A stretch of DNA of 12,261 nt from an uncultured Bacillota bacterium. Its GTDB lineage: Bacteria; Bacillota; Clostridia; Peptostreptococcales; Anaerovoracaceae. Of this stretch, positions 5,249-12,164 are shown piece after piece. The first letter of the stretch is position 1, and each line of letters begins with the position of its first letter. The translations under genes were made by a program, and so were the position numbers. The notes under the pieces were generated by a model, which was not told the DNA's origin, ran no database searches, and saw nothing but the letters and a program-made list of their open reading frames with translations. Location of the stretch: NCBI GenBank assembly GCA_946631075.1, contig CAMOZS010000035.1, forward strand, positions 1-12,261, given 5' to 3'.

Positions 5249-8200
5249 ATGAAGAGTATTCGAAGCAAATTGTTGGCGATCATGTTAGCAGTCATGGTCA
5301 CAATGACGTTTTCGATGCCAGCCTTTGCAGATGACGGCGCGGAGGCAGATCAAGGGAACAAAGAAAAGGCCGAGAAGGTCGTAGAAAAAGAAACGGAACC
5401 GCCAAAAGAAGAGAAAGCGGAACCGGAGGTCAAAGAAGAACCGGCGCAGACGGAAACCACGGCCCCTGCAGAAGAGCCTAAGGAAACGACGGACGGATCT
5501 TCACAGGACTCCGAACAGGAAGAGGCGGATACTACCGACAAGAGCGCCGGCAAGAGGGGGGCAGCCAACCGGACCGAATCCGGAAACGCAGTCTACGAGG
5601 AAGTCAGCAACGGGACCGATCTGGCAGACGGTGATTATAAGGCCGACAGCTTCACCTTCACCGGAGGGACCGGCAAGACGAATTTGTCCTGCGACAAGAT
5701 CATTGTCCGCGGAGGCAAGGCAAAGGCAGTGATCCGGGTTAGCAGCGCCAACTTCACTCACCTTTTCACGGGGACCGTTGATACAGACAAGAATACAGAT
5801 GATATGAATACGGATCTGTATGATCCGGACAGCGGCAAGATCGGTACCGGCGTCTATAAAATGACTGCGGACGGATCCGGAATGATCACGACGATCCCGG
5901 TCAGCCTGGGGCAGGAGATGAACATCGCCGGCCGTACGACAGCGATGACCGAAGCCCACTGGATCCAGTATAAGATGACCGTCAACGCAAAGGCTGAAGA
6001 CCGGACCGGTGACGCCAGTCTGGAAGACGGGACCTATAAGCCGGCCAGCTTTACCTTCGAAGGAGGTACCGGCAAGGCGACCATGACCTGTGATAAGGTC
6101 GTCATCAAAGGCGGCAGGGCCTATGCTGTACTGAAGGCCAGCAGCGCCAATATGACTCATATCTATATGGACAAGGCACCGTCCAATAACGAGACGCCAG
6201 CCCTGTACGATCCGGATACCGGTAAAGCAGGCGAGAACGTCTATCCCATCAAAGACCAGACCGTCGCTGTTCCGGTCACTCTGGATAAAGATAAGGACTG
6301 CGCGGCCCGTACGACAGCTATGTCCGAGCCCCACTGGGTCAATTATACCTATCACCTCAGTCTGGGTTCGGATCCGGAGAAGATCAGCGACAGCACGGAT
6401 CTTCCGGAAAACGGTTCCTCTGAAGGCGGTGATCCCGGCGAGCAGGATGATCCCAGTGACCCTGCCGATAAGCCGGATCCGGCCGATACCCAGAAGCTGA
6501 CGGCAGGGACCTATAAGGTCAAGGCAACGACAGACCGGAAAATGTTCTATCTGTATCCCAAGGATAGCAACCCGGCATGGACCATTCTGAAGATCAACAA
6601 GGACAAGTCCATGACGGCGACCATCACCCTGACTGGTGATGGATACGATTATGTCTATATGGGCACGCCGGCACAGGCGAAGAAGGCGGGCAAGAAGAAC
6701 TGGATCAAGGGTAAAGTCGTGAATGGATACTACACCTTCACGATCCCGGTCTCCGCCCTGGACAAGAAGCTTCCGATCACGCCGCATTCGAAGAAATACG
6801 AGAGTGACGGAAATCCGAAGACCGATCCTTGGCGTCCCAACAAGTGGATCATTTTCTACAGCAAGGATGCCCAGAAAACAGAAGACGGAGCCAGCATCGA
6901 AACCGGAAAAAAGAAGAAAGATTCCGGCAAGACCAGCGGGACCCAGACCAAATTCAAAAATGACAAAAAGGCTGACAAAGTCTCCAAGTGGAAGGATGAC
7001 TCCGGAAAGAGCACCAGCGCCGTCAACAATTCCACCAGTCTGAAGGATGGTGTTTATACACCGGACCGGTTCAGCTGGAGCGGCGGCAGCGGCCGTCTGG
7101 CCTACATCCGCTGCAACAAGATCACGGTAAAAGGCGGCAAGGCTTACGCGACCATCGAGTTCGGCAGCAGCAAATACGACTCGCTCAAAGCCAACGGAAG
7201 GGTCTATTCCAAGCAGGGCGGCGGCAACTCCAAGTTCGTCATCCCGGTGAAGCTCAACGCCAACAACACCATCATCGGCAGAACGACGGCCATGTCCCAG
7301 CCCCACTGGATCAAGTACAATATCTTTATCTATAAAGCGGGGGCCGGAGCCGGAGCAGGTAAAAAAGCAGCTGCCGGGACAGACGGTCATGTGACCAATA
7401 CCAAGAAACTGACCGATAAGGCGCCGGATCTTCTGGGCCTGAAGGTCGAGAAGGTCGAAAAGATCGAGCACGCGAAGCTCTTCCGGATCTACCATTATGA
7501 GCAGGGGATCACCCTGATCAGCATCGACCAGAGCAGGGGAACAGCCCTGGAGAAGAAGGACGAGGCGGAGGATAAGAACAAGGCCGGCGCAAAGGCTGGA
7601 GAAGACTCCGAAACGACCGCTACGATCGCAGACAAGGCCCTGAAGAACCAGGAAAAACCGACCATAGCGGAAGAGGCGGACGCCGCCGGAGCGACAGCGC
7701 AGGAAGCGGCGGAAGCAGAAGAAGAGCTGGGCGGTGAAGAAGGCGCGGCCGCGAGTGAACAGAAGATCGAGTACGATGAGGAAGGCAAGCCCATCGCCAA
7801 ATCAGAGAACGAGCTGACCAATGAGCTCTACCAGAACAACATCGTCAACTATCTGGTCGTCCCGAAAGACGCGGAGCTTCCGGCCGGTCTGGAAAAGGAC
7901 TGCGTCATCATCACCAAGCCGGTCAAAAACTCCTACATTGCCTCGGAAGAGGCGCTGGATATGATCACCGGCCTGGATCAGAAGGAAAGCATCGCCATAA
8001 CAGATACAGATCAGTATGAAGAACCGCCTTTCAAGGAGATCGTCCGCTCCAAGACCGATCTGGCCATCCTGCCGGACCAGGCCCTTCCCGAAAAGGTGAC
8101 GAAGAAGAGCTCCGATGAAGAGAAGGAGCTGTCGAAAGAGAAGGCGCAGACCCTGAAGAAACTGCAGACCAGATACTCTTCTCTGTCCGTTCCGCTGATC

Positions 8201-8353
8201 ATCGACCGCGGCGGTGATGAAGCCACCACTTACGGTCAGGCGGAATGGATCAAGATCTACGGCGTCATCTTCGGTGAGGAAAAGGCTGCGGCAGACTACT
8301 ACGATAAATACCTGAAGGAAAACAAAGAGGAAAAGATCAAGCATGAGCAGTAA
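5249..8353 (+). CDS. Secreted surface protein: repeated beta domains fused to a half substrate-binding protein
   Basis: The ATG at 5249 (1034 aa) is preferred over an in-frame GTG at 5228 because GAAGAAAAGG (5231-5240) is well placed upstream and the signal peptide then starts properly. The signal peptide is residues 1-27, cleaved after AFA. Next come an acidic Glu/Lys/Thr linker (28-112), domain A1 (120-245), domain A2 (255-373), a Pro/Asp linker, domain B (415-538, kin to the 789-aa protein), a Lys-rich linker, domain A3 (595-696), a Gly-Ala linker and a region (738-1029) matching the N-terminal lobe of the next gene's binding protein. Each A domain has a conserved Cys in C-[DN]-K-[IV] and the motif RTTAMxxxHW. 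There is no sortase signal or C-terminal membrane segment. The gene overlaps the next by 11 bases. A surface receptor that captures corrinoid and hands it to the lipoprotein is the likely role, inferred from context. Confidence 0.85.
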   Translation: MKSIRSKLLAIMLAVMVTMTFSMPAFADDGAEADQGNKEKAEKVVEKETEPPKEEKAEPEVKEEPAQTETTAPAEEPKETTDGSSQDSEQEEADTTDKSAGKRGAANRTESGNAVYEEVSNGTDLADGDYKADSFTFTGGTGKTNLSCDKIIVRGGKAKAVIRVSSANFTHLFTGTVDTDKNTDDMNTDLYDPDSGKIGTGVYKMTADGSGMITTIPVSLGQEMNIAGRTTAMTEAHWIQYKMTVNAKAEDRTGDASLEDGTYKPASFTFEGGTGKATMTCDKVVIKGGRAYAVLKASSANMTHIYMDKAPSNNETPALYDPDTGKAGENVYPIKDQTVAVPVTLDKDKDCAARTTAMSEPHWVNYTYHLSLGSDPEKISDSTDLPENGSSEGGDPGEQDDPSDPADKPDPADTQKLTAGTYKVKATTDRKMFYLYPKDSNPAWTILKINKDKSMTATITLTGDGYDYVYMGTPAQAKKAGKKNWIKGKVVNGYYTFTIPVSALDKKLPITPHSKKYESDGNPKTDPWRPNKWIIFYSKDAQKTEDGASIETGKKKKDSGKTSGTQTKFKNDKKADKVSKWKDDSGKSTSAVNNSTSLKDGVYTPDRFSWSGGSGRLAYIRCNKITVKGGKAYATIEFGSSKYDSLKANGRVYSKQGGGNSKFVIPVKLNANNTIIGRTTAMSQPHWIKYNIFIYKAGAGAGAGKKAAAGTDGHVTNTKKLTDKAPDLLGLKVEKVEKIEHAKLFRIYHYEQGITLISIDQSRGTALEKKDEAEDKNKAGAKAGEDSETTATIADKALKNQEKPTIAEEADAAGATAQEAAEAEEELGGEEGAAASEQKIEYDEEGKPIAKSENELTNELYQNNIVNYLVVPKDAELPAGLEKDCVIITKPVKNSYIASEEALDMITGLDQKESIAITDTDQYEEPPFKEIVRSKTDLAILPDQALPEKVTKKSSDEEKELSKEKAQTLKKLQTRYSSLSVPLIIDRGGDEATTYGQAEWIKIYGVIFGEEKAAADYYDKYLKENKEEKIKHEQ
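5606..5983 (+). repeat. Domain A, copy 1, in the 1034-aa surface protein
   Basis: Residues 120-245. It begins DLADGDYKADSFTFTGGTGK, followed by LSCDKIIV, SSANFTHLF and, near the end, GRTTAMTEAHWIQY (228-241). It aligns with copies 2 and 3 along its whole length, so this is a protein-level repeat. I do not recognise a named family. The pattern of short alternating strands suggests a beta sandwich. Confidence 0.8.
6011..6367 (+). repeat. Domain A, copy 2, in the 1034-aa surface protein
   Basis: Residues 255-373. Landmarks are LEDGTYKPASFTFEGGTGK, MTCDKVVIKGG, SSANMTHIYM and ARTTAMSEPHWVNY (353-366). It is closest to copy 1, sharing the NxTH motif and the LYDPD[ST]GK segment in the middle, which copy 3 lacks. 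Copies 1 and 2 therefore look like the more recent duplication. Confidence 0.8.
6491..6862 (+). repeat. Domain B, shared type with the 789-aa protein
   Basis: Residues 415-538 of the 1034-aa protein. Landmarks are KMFYLYPK, MTATITLTGDGYDYVYMGT, YYTFTIPVSALDKK and a closing KWIIFY. The first domain of the 789-aa protein shows the same order: MFKAI, then LSGTGYKELFKGT, then LLEFKIPL. The domain type is thus shared by two proteins of one operon. No database family name is claimed. Confidence 0.65.
7031..7336 (+). repeat. Domain A, copy 3 (shorter), in the 1034-aa surface protein
   Basis: Residues 595-696. It reads LKDGVYTPDRFSWSGGSG, IRCNKITVKGGKAYATIEFG, SKYDSLKANG and GRTTAMSQPHWIKY (677-690). 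It lacks the NxTH motif and the acidic LYDPD segment of copies 1 and 2 but keeps the conserved Cys and the RTTAM/PHW signature. It is separated from copies 1 and 2 by domain B. Confidence 0.78.
7460..8335 (+). other. Half substrate-binding protein (N-lobe only) inside the surface protein
   Basis: Residues 738-1029 of the 1034-aa protein parallel residues about 66-245 of the lipoprotein encoded next. LFRIYHYEQGITLISI matches YSVYRYEGGYDLIDI. YLVVPKDAELPAGLEKD matches FLLVPEDGTVPEGLEED. IITKPVKNSYIAS matches VLQKPIDRIYLAA. SVPLIIDRGG matches GIPVMVDRSS. GQAEWIKIYGVIFGEE matches GRAEWIRLYGVLTDHE. The match ends in the helix that links the two lobes of this fold, and no C-terminal lobe follows. 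Bases 7532-7831 (residues 762-861) are an Ala/Glu/Lys-rich, probably disordered insertion absent from the lipoprotein. Confidence 0.85.
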
Positions 8354-9539
8354 GAAAACAATAGACAGATCAGGCAGGAGAAGGTGGATCGCCCTGATTC
8401 TGGCCCTGTGTATGGCCCTGGCAGGACTGACCGGATGCGGCGGAAGCGGAAGCGGCGGCGCTGATGCTGGGGCAGGCGGCGCTGAGACCCAGGCTCCCGA
8501 GATCGCCGGACTGACCTATGAATCGACCCTGGAGCTGGACCGGGCCACCGAATACAGTGTATACCGGTATGAAGGCGGATACGACCTGATCGATATCCAC
8601 GATCATCAGCGATTCCTTCTGGTCCCGGAAGACGGGACCGTGCCGGAGGGCCTGGAAGAGGACATCATCGTCCTTCAGAAGCCCATCGACCGGATCTATC
8701 TGGCGGCGACCGCTACTATGGCCATGTTCTATTCCATGGATGCACAGGACAGCATCCGCATGTCCTCCATCAAGGAGGATGCCTGGACCTTCGATGAGCC
8801 AAAAGAGGACATGAAGGCAGGGAAGATCATCTATGCCGGCAAATACAGCGCGCCGGACTACGAGACCATGCTGGATGAGGAGTGTGATCTGGCCATCGAG
8901 TCGACCATGATCGATCACACCCCTGAAGTGCAGGAGATGATCGAGGATCTGGGCATCCCGGTGATGGTGGACCGTTCCAGCTACGAATCCGACCCCATGG
9001 GAAGGGCGGAATGGATCCGGCTTTACGGCGTGCTGACCGATCACGAAGAAGAGGCCGACGCCTTCTTTGATGAGCAGATGGCATCCATCAAAGAACTGGA
9101 TGACTTCGAAAATACAGAGAAGACCGTCGCCTTCTTCTATATTTCGTCCGACGGCAAGGCAGTCGTCCGGCGGAGCACCGACTATATCCCGAAGATGATC
9201 GAGATCGCCGGAGCCAGATATATTTTTAAGGACCTGGATGATGAAAGCGGCAGGACATCCATCGATATGTCCATAGAAACATTCTATAATACGGCAGTCG
9301 ACGCAGATTACATCATCTACAACGGCTCCATCGACGGATCCGTCAAAAGTCTGGATGATCTTAAAGCCAAGGATCCGGTCATGGAGAAAATGGCGGCCGT
9401 GCAGAACGGCAATTGCTGGGTGACCGGCAGTTCCATGTATCAGAGGACGGACATCGTTGCGGATATGATCCTTGATTTTCACAAGCTGTTCTCTGAGGAT
9501 GATCCGGCCGATCTGAAGTATATCCAGAAATTAGAGTAG
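8343..9539 (+). CDS. ABC transporter substrate-binding lipoprotein, FecB/BtuF-like
   Basis: This 398-aa protein has a lipoprotein signal peptide: a basic start, hydrophobic residues 15-28, and lipobox LTGC with Cys32. A Gly/Ser/Ala-rich tether (33-50) follows. The N-terminal lobe (about 55-220) contains the family pattern of a conserved strand LAIES (183-187) and GIPVMVD (204-210). A linking helix (about 221-250) and a C-terminal lobe (about 258-385: TVAFFYISSDG, DADYIIYNG, NCWVTGSSMYQRTDIVADM) complete the fold of class III binding proteins (PeripLA_BP_2 type) used for cobalamin, heme and siderophores. It should sit on the outer face of the membrane and deliver ligand to the permease. The B12 riboswitch makes a corrinoid the best guess. 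AGAGGAAAAG upstream serves as RBS. The start overlaps the previous gene by 11 bases, implying coupled translation. Confidence 0.92.
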   Translation: MSSKKTIDRSGRRRWIALILALCMALAGLTGCGGSGSGGADAGAGGAETQAPEIAGLTYESTLELDRATEYSVYRYEGGYDLIDIHDHQRFLLVPEDGTVPEGLEEDIIVLQKPIDRIYLAATATMAMFYSMDAQDSIRMSSIKEDAWTFDEPKEDMKAGKIIYAGKYSAPDYETMLDEECDLAIESTMIDHTPEVQEMIEDLGIPVMVDRSSYESDPMGRAEWIRLYGVLTDHEEEADAFFDEQMASIKELDDFENTEKTVAFFYISSDGKAVVRRSTDYIPKMIEIAGARYIFKDLDDESGRTSIDMSIETFYNTAVDADYIIYNGSIDGSVKSLDDLKAKDPVMEKMAAVQNGNCWVTGSSMYQRTDIVADMILDFHKLFSEDDPADLKYIQKLE

Positions 9540-9562
9540 TAACCGGAAACCAGAGTAATGCG

Positions 9563-10657
9563 ATGAAGAATAAGGATAAAACAATTTCAACACCAGCAGA
9601 AAAGATCACCGGCCCTGCGGCCGGTGGTTTTCACGCGGAGAACTTTCGCAGGAGGAGCCGGTGCGTCCTAGTTTTCGTGATCTTTCTGGCCGCCTTCGCG
9701 GTGATCACTGTGATCAACATCAATTCCGGCAACGTCCACATCAGCGTCGGTGAGATCGCCCGGGCCATCTTCCTGCATGAAGGGACCGAGAAGAATCTGG
9801 ATATCATCTGGACCATCCGGCTGCCCAGGATCATCGTTTCCATGATCCTGGGAGGAGCATTGGCTCTGGCCGGTTTCCTCCTGCAGACCTTCTTCGAAAA
9901 TCCCATCGCCGGTCCCTATGTGCTGGGCATTTCCTCCGGAGCCAAGATGGTCGTGGCTTTCGTCCTGATCGTGTTCCTGCAGAACGCGAAGCATGTGTCA
10001 TCGTTCACCCTGATCGCGGCGGCCTTCATCGGCTCCATGATCGCGACCCTGTTCGTGCTGGCGGTATCCCACCGGGTGCCTAACATGGGAATGCTGCTGG
10101 TGGCAGGCATCATGGTCGGCTACATCTGCAACGCGGTCACTGAATTCATGATCACCTTCGCGGAGGACTCTGACATTGCCAACCTTCACGGCTGGTCCCA
10201 GGGAAGCTTCTCCGGGATGACCTGGTCGAATGTAGGAGTCTGCCTGCTGGTCTGCGGCGTCGGCTTCATCCTGACGATGATGCTCTCCAAACCCATCGGG
10301 GCCTACCAGATGGGCGAGATGTATGCCCAGAGTCTGGGCGTCAATATCAGGTTTTTCCGGGCAGCGCTGATCACCTTGTCCAGTCTCCTGTCCGCCTGTG
10401 TCACAGCCTTTGCGGGGCCCATCTCTTTCGTCGGGATCGCTGTGCCCTTCCTGGTCAAAGGGGCGATGGGGACTTCCAAGCCTCTGGTGGTCATCCCCGG
10501 ATGCGCCCTGGGCGGAGGAGTCTTCTGTATGGTGTGCGACCTGATCGCCCGGCTGGCCTTCGCGCCGATCGAGCTGAATATCAGCACGGTCACCGCGGTC
10601 TTCGGCGCGCCGGTCGTGATCTATATGATGATCAGCAGAAGGAGGGTGCGGAGATGA
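9563..10657 (+). CDS. FecCD/BtuC-type ABC transporter permease, probable corrinoid importer
   Basis: This 364-aa polytopic membrane protein fits the usual 10-helix type II importer permease. Diagnostic stretches are RLPRIIVSMILGGALALAG (86-104), then LQTFFENPIAGPYVLGISSGA (107-127) and, near the end, ELNISTVTAVFGAPVVIYMM (337-356). In the coupling-helix region the common 'GLxxPHxxR' motif of BtuC/FhuB reads GIAVPFLVK (291-299), with Phe and Lys replacing His and Arg. The first 30 or so residues are a polar extension before the first helix. The gene starts 23 bases after the binding-protein stop. Its RBS is weak (only a GGAAA-like site at 9545-9549), so coupling to the upstream gene may matter. 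It shares an ATGA overlap with the ATPase gene. Substrate assignment to corrinoids is from context. Confidence 0.94.
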   Translation: MKNKDKTISTPAEKITGPAAGGFHAENFRRRSRCVLVFVIFLAAFAVITVININSGNVHISVGEIARAIFLHEGTEKNLDIIWTIRLPRIIVSMILGGALALAGFLLQTFFENPIAGPYVLGISSGAKMVVAFVLIVFLQNAKHVSSFTLIAAAFIGSMIATLFVLAVSHRVPNMGMLLVAGIMVGYICNAVTEFMITFAEDSDIANLHGWSQGSFSGMTWSNVGVCLLVCGVGFILTMMLSKPIGAYQMGEMYAQSLGVNIRFFRAALITLSSLLSACVTAFAGPISFVGIAVPFLVKGAMGTSKPLVVIPGCALGGGVFCMVCDLIARLAFAPIELNISTVTAVFGAPVVIYMMISRRRVRR

Positions 10658-11793
10658 CAAAGAATCAAGACGTTTATATCCGCATGGATGATCTTTCTGT
10701 CGGATACAATGGCAAGGCTCTGATCCGGGATATCTGTATCGACATCAAAAAGGGCGATATCGTGACCCTGATCGGGCCCAACGGAGCCGGCAAGTCGACG
10801 ATCCTCAAGAGCATCACCCGGCAGCTGTCCCTGATCAGGGGAAGGGTGATCTTCGATCAGCAGGATCTGCATGCCATGAACTACCGGGAACTTTCCCAGA
10901 AGATGGCGGTCGTTCTGACCGAGCGGCTGAAGACGGATCTTCTGACCTGCTATGACATCGTGGCCAGCGGCCGCTATCCCTATACGGGCAAGCTGGGCCT
11001 GCTGACCGAGGAAGATGAGCGCATGGTGGATGAGGCCATGGAAGTGGTCCACGCGGCAGAACTGGGTCCTAAGGATTTCAATGCCATCAGCGACGGACAG
11101 CGCCAGCGGGTCCTTCTGGCCCGGGCCATCTGCCAGGATCCGGAGATCATCATTCTGGATGAGCCCACCTCATTTCTGGACATCCGCTATAAGCTGGAGC
11201 TTCTGTCGATCCTTCGGAACATGGCCAAGAAAAAAGGGATCACGGTGGTCATGTCCCTGCATGAGATCGATCTGGCGGAGAAGATCTCCGACCGGATTAT
11301 CTGCGTCAAGGGAGACCGGATCTATCGCTACGGCAGTCCGGAGGATATATTCCGTGAGGATATGATCCGCCAGCTCTACAGCCTGGACAACGGCTTTTTT
11401 GATCCCCTGTTCGGGAGCATCGAACTTCCCGCGCCGGGAGCAGGGGAGCATGCAAAGGCTGCAGGCGGCGCTGCTCCCCGGGTCCTGGTGCTCAGCAGCG
11501 GAGGAAGCGGCATCCCGGTCTACCGGAAGCTGCAGAAGGAAAACACGCCTTTCATTGCCGGGATCCTGCAGCCAAACGATATCGACCACCAGCTGGCCAG
11601 GCTGCTGGCAGCCGAGGTGATCACCAGCCCGGCGTTTGAAGAGATCGCAGAGCCAGCCTTTGCGAGGGCGAAGGAATGTGTCGAGAAATGCAGCCGGGTG
11701 ATCGTGACGGATTTTCCCATCGGGACCATGAACCGGCGGATGGAGGAACTGATCGGGCTGGCAGAAAAGCTTGACAAACTGGAGAGAGTTTAG
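10654..11793 (+). CDS. ABC transporter ATPase (BtuD/FecE type) with a C-terminal extra domain
   Basis: The ATG at 10654 overlaps the permease stop (ATGA) and has an excellent RBS, GAAGGAGGG (10638-10646), giving 379 aa. An upstream in-frame start near 10501 would lie inside the permease and is rejected. Walker A is GPNGAGKST (41-49), the signature is ISDGQRQR (145-152; Asp in place of the second Ser-Gly-Gly glycine), Walker B is IIILDEP (165-171), and the H-loop is SLHEID (His203). Where FecE-type proteins carry the Q-loop glutamine, this one reads VVLTER (Thr89). It energises import with the permease, which is presumably a homodimer. Residues about 275-379 form an added Rossmann-like unit (VLVLSSGGSGIPVYRKL, then VITSPAFEEI, then RVIVTDFPIGTMN) beyond the usual ~255-aa length. 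It could sense a ligand or nucleotide; its role is unknown. Confidence 0.94.
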   Translation: MTKNQDVYIRMDDLSVGYNGKALIRDICIDIKKGDIVTLIGPNGAGKSTILKSITRQLSLIRGRVIFDQQDLHAMNYRELSQKMAVVLTERLKTDLLTCYDIVASGRYPYTGKLGLLTEEDERMVDEAMEVVHAAELGPKDFNAISDGQRQRVLLARAICQDPEIIILDEPTSFLDIRYKLELLSILRNMAKKKGITVVMSLHEIDLAEKISDRIICVKGDRIYRYGSPEDIFREDMIRQLYSLDNGFFDPLFGSIELPAPGAGEHAKAAGGAAPRVLVLSSGGSGIPVYRKLQKENTPFIAGILQPNDIDHQLARLLAAEVITSPAFEEIAEPAFARAKECVEKCSRVIVTDFPIGTMNRRMEELIGLAEKLDKLERV

Positions 11794-11812
11794 CAATAAG
11801 GAGGAAAAGATC

Positions 11813-12130
11813 ATGATGAGATTTGGATGGTTCAAGGACCAGGACAACGTAGTGTATTCCGATATCAACGAGTTTGCCGATCACTTCGGCCGGGAGACCG
11901 GGGTGCAGAACTTCCGGCAGAAGCTGGAGGATTTCCGGGACAATCCGGTCAAGGAAGGGATCCTGATCAAGGGGAAGAAGAGGACGACCTTGAAGCTCTT
12001 CATCCCGGATCTGTATTTCGCGGACAAGCCGGAGAAGCTGCCGATGGGAGATACTGTCTGGGTCTATATGGGTGAGTACTATCCCTGCCACTGCGTCTAC
12101 TGGCCAAGGGAGGAAGAGGCGCAGGAGTAA
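11813..12130 (+). CDS. Conserved-context small protein of unknown function with a CHC motif
   Basis: The start at 11813 is set by AAGGAGG (11798-11804) 8 bases upstream; a second ATG follows at 11816. The predicted product is 105 aa, soluble, with no signal peptide or membrane segment. It has a mixed helix (INEFADHFGRETG, 18-30) and strand content, and ends near YMGEYYPCHCVYWPREEE. That Cys92-His93-Cys94 triad between aromatic residues is the only obvious possible metal- or cofactor-binding feature. It lies 19 bases after the ATPase stop and before the operon terminator, so it is the last gene of the corrinoid-uptake operon. I do not recognise the family. A cytoplasmic role after corrinoid uptake is a guess from position only. 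Confidence 0.8.
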   Translation: MMRFGWFKDQDNVVYSDINEFADHFGRETGVQNFRQKLEDFRDNPVKEGILIKGKKRTTLKLFIPDLYFADKPEKLPMGDTVWVYMGEYYPCHCVYWPREEEAQE

Positions 12131-12164
12131 AGGCGGCTGCGCGCTGGCAAAATCAGATTTTCCT

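Noticed and set aside
5351..5590. Low-complexity Glu/Lys/Thr coding stretch considered as a DNA repeat
   Set aside because: The bases are not repeated in register. It is simply an acidic linker in the secreted protein, with varied codons.
5501..7495. Long open frame of 664 codons on the minus strand
   Set aside because: It lies wholly opposite the 1034-aa surface-protein gene, whose signal peptide, internal repeats and half-lobe homology are real. The antisense frame has no recognisable domain and arises from GC-rich codon structure.
8370..9482. 370-codon minus-strand frame opposite the binding-protein gene
   Set aside because: The plus-strand frame has a lipobox and the full two-lobed fold; the minus-strand product is compositionally odd (His/Asp-rich) as expected from an antisense shadow.
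10501..10653. 51-codon N-terminal extension of the ATPase
   Set aside because: It would overlap the permease's last helices, is Arg-rich and non-homologous. A strong RBS and ATGA overlap mark the start at 10654.
11771..11812. TTG start giving a 119-aa version of the last gene
   Set aside because: It overlaps the ATPase end and includes the Shine-Dalgarno as codons; ATG at 11813 behind AAGGAGG is far better.
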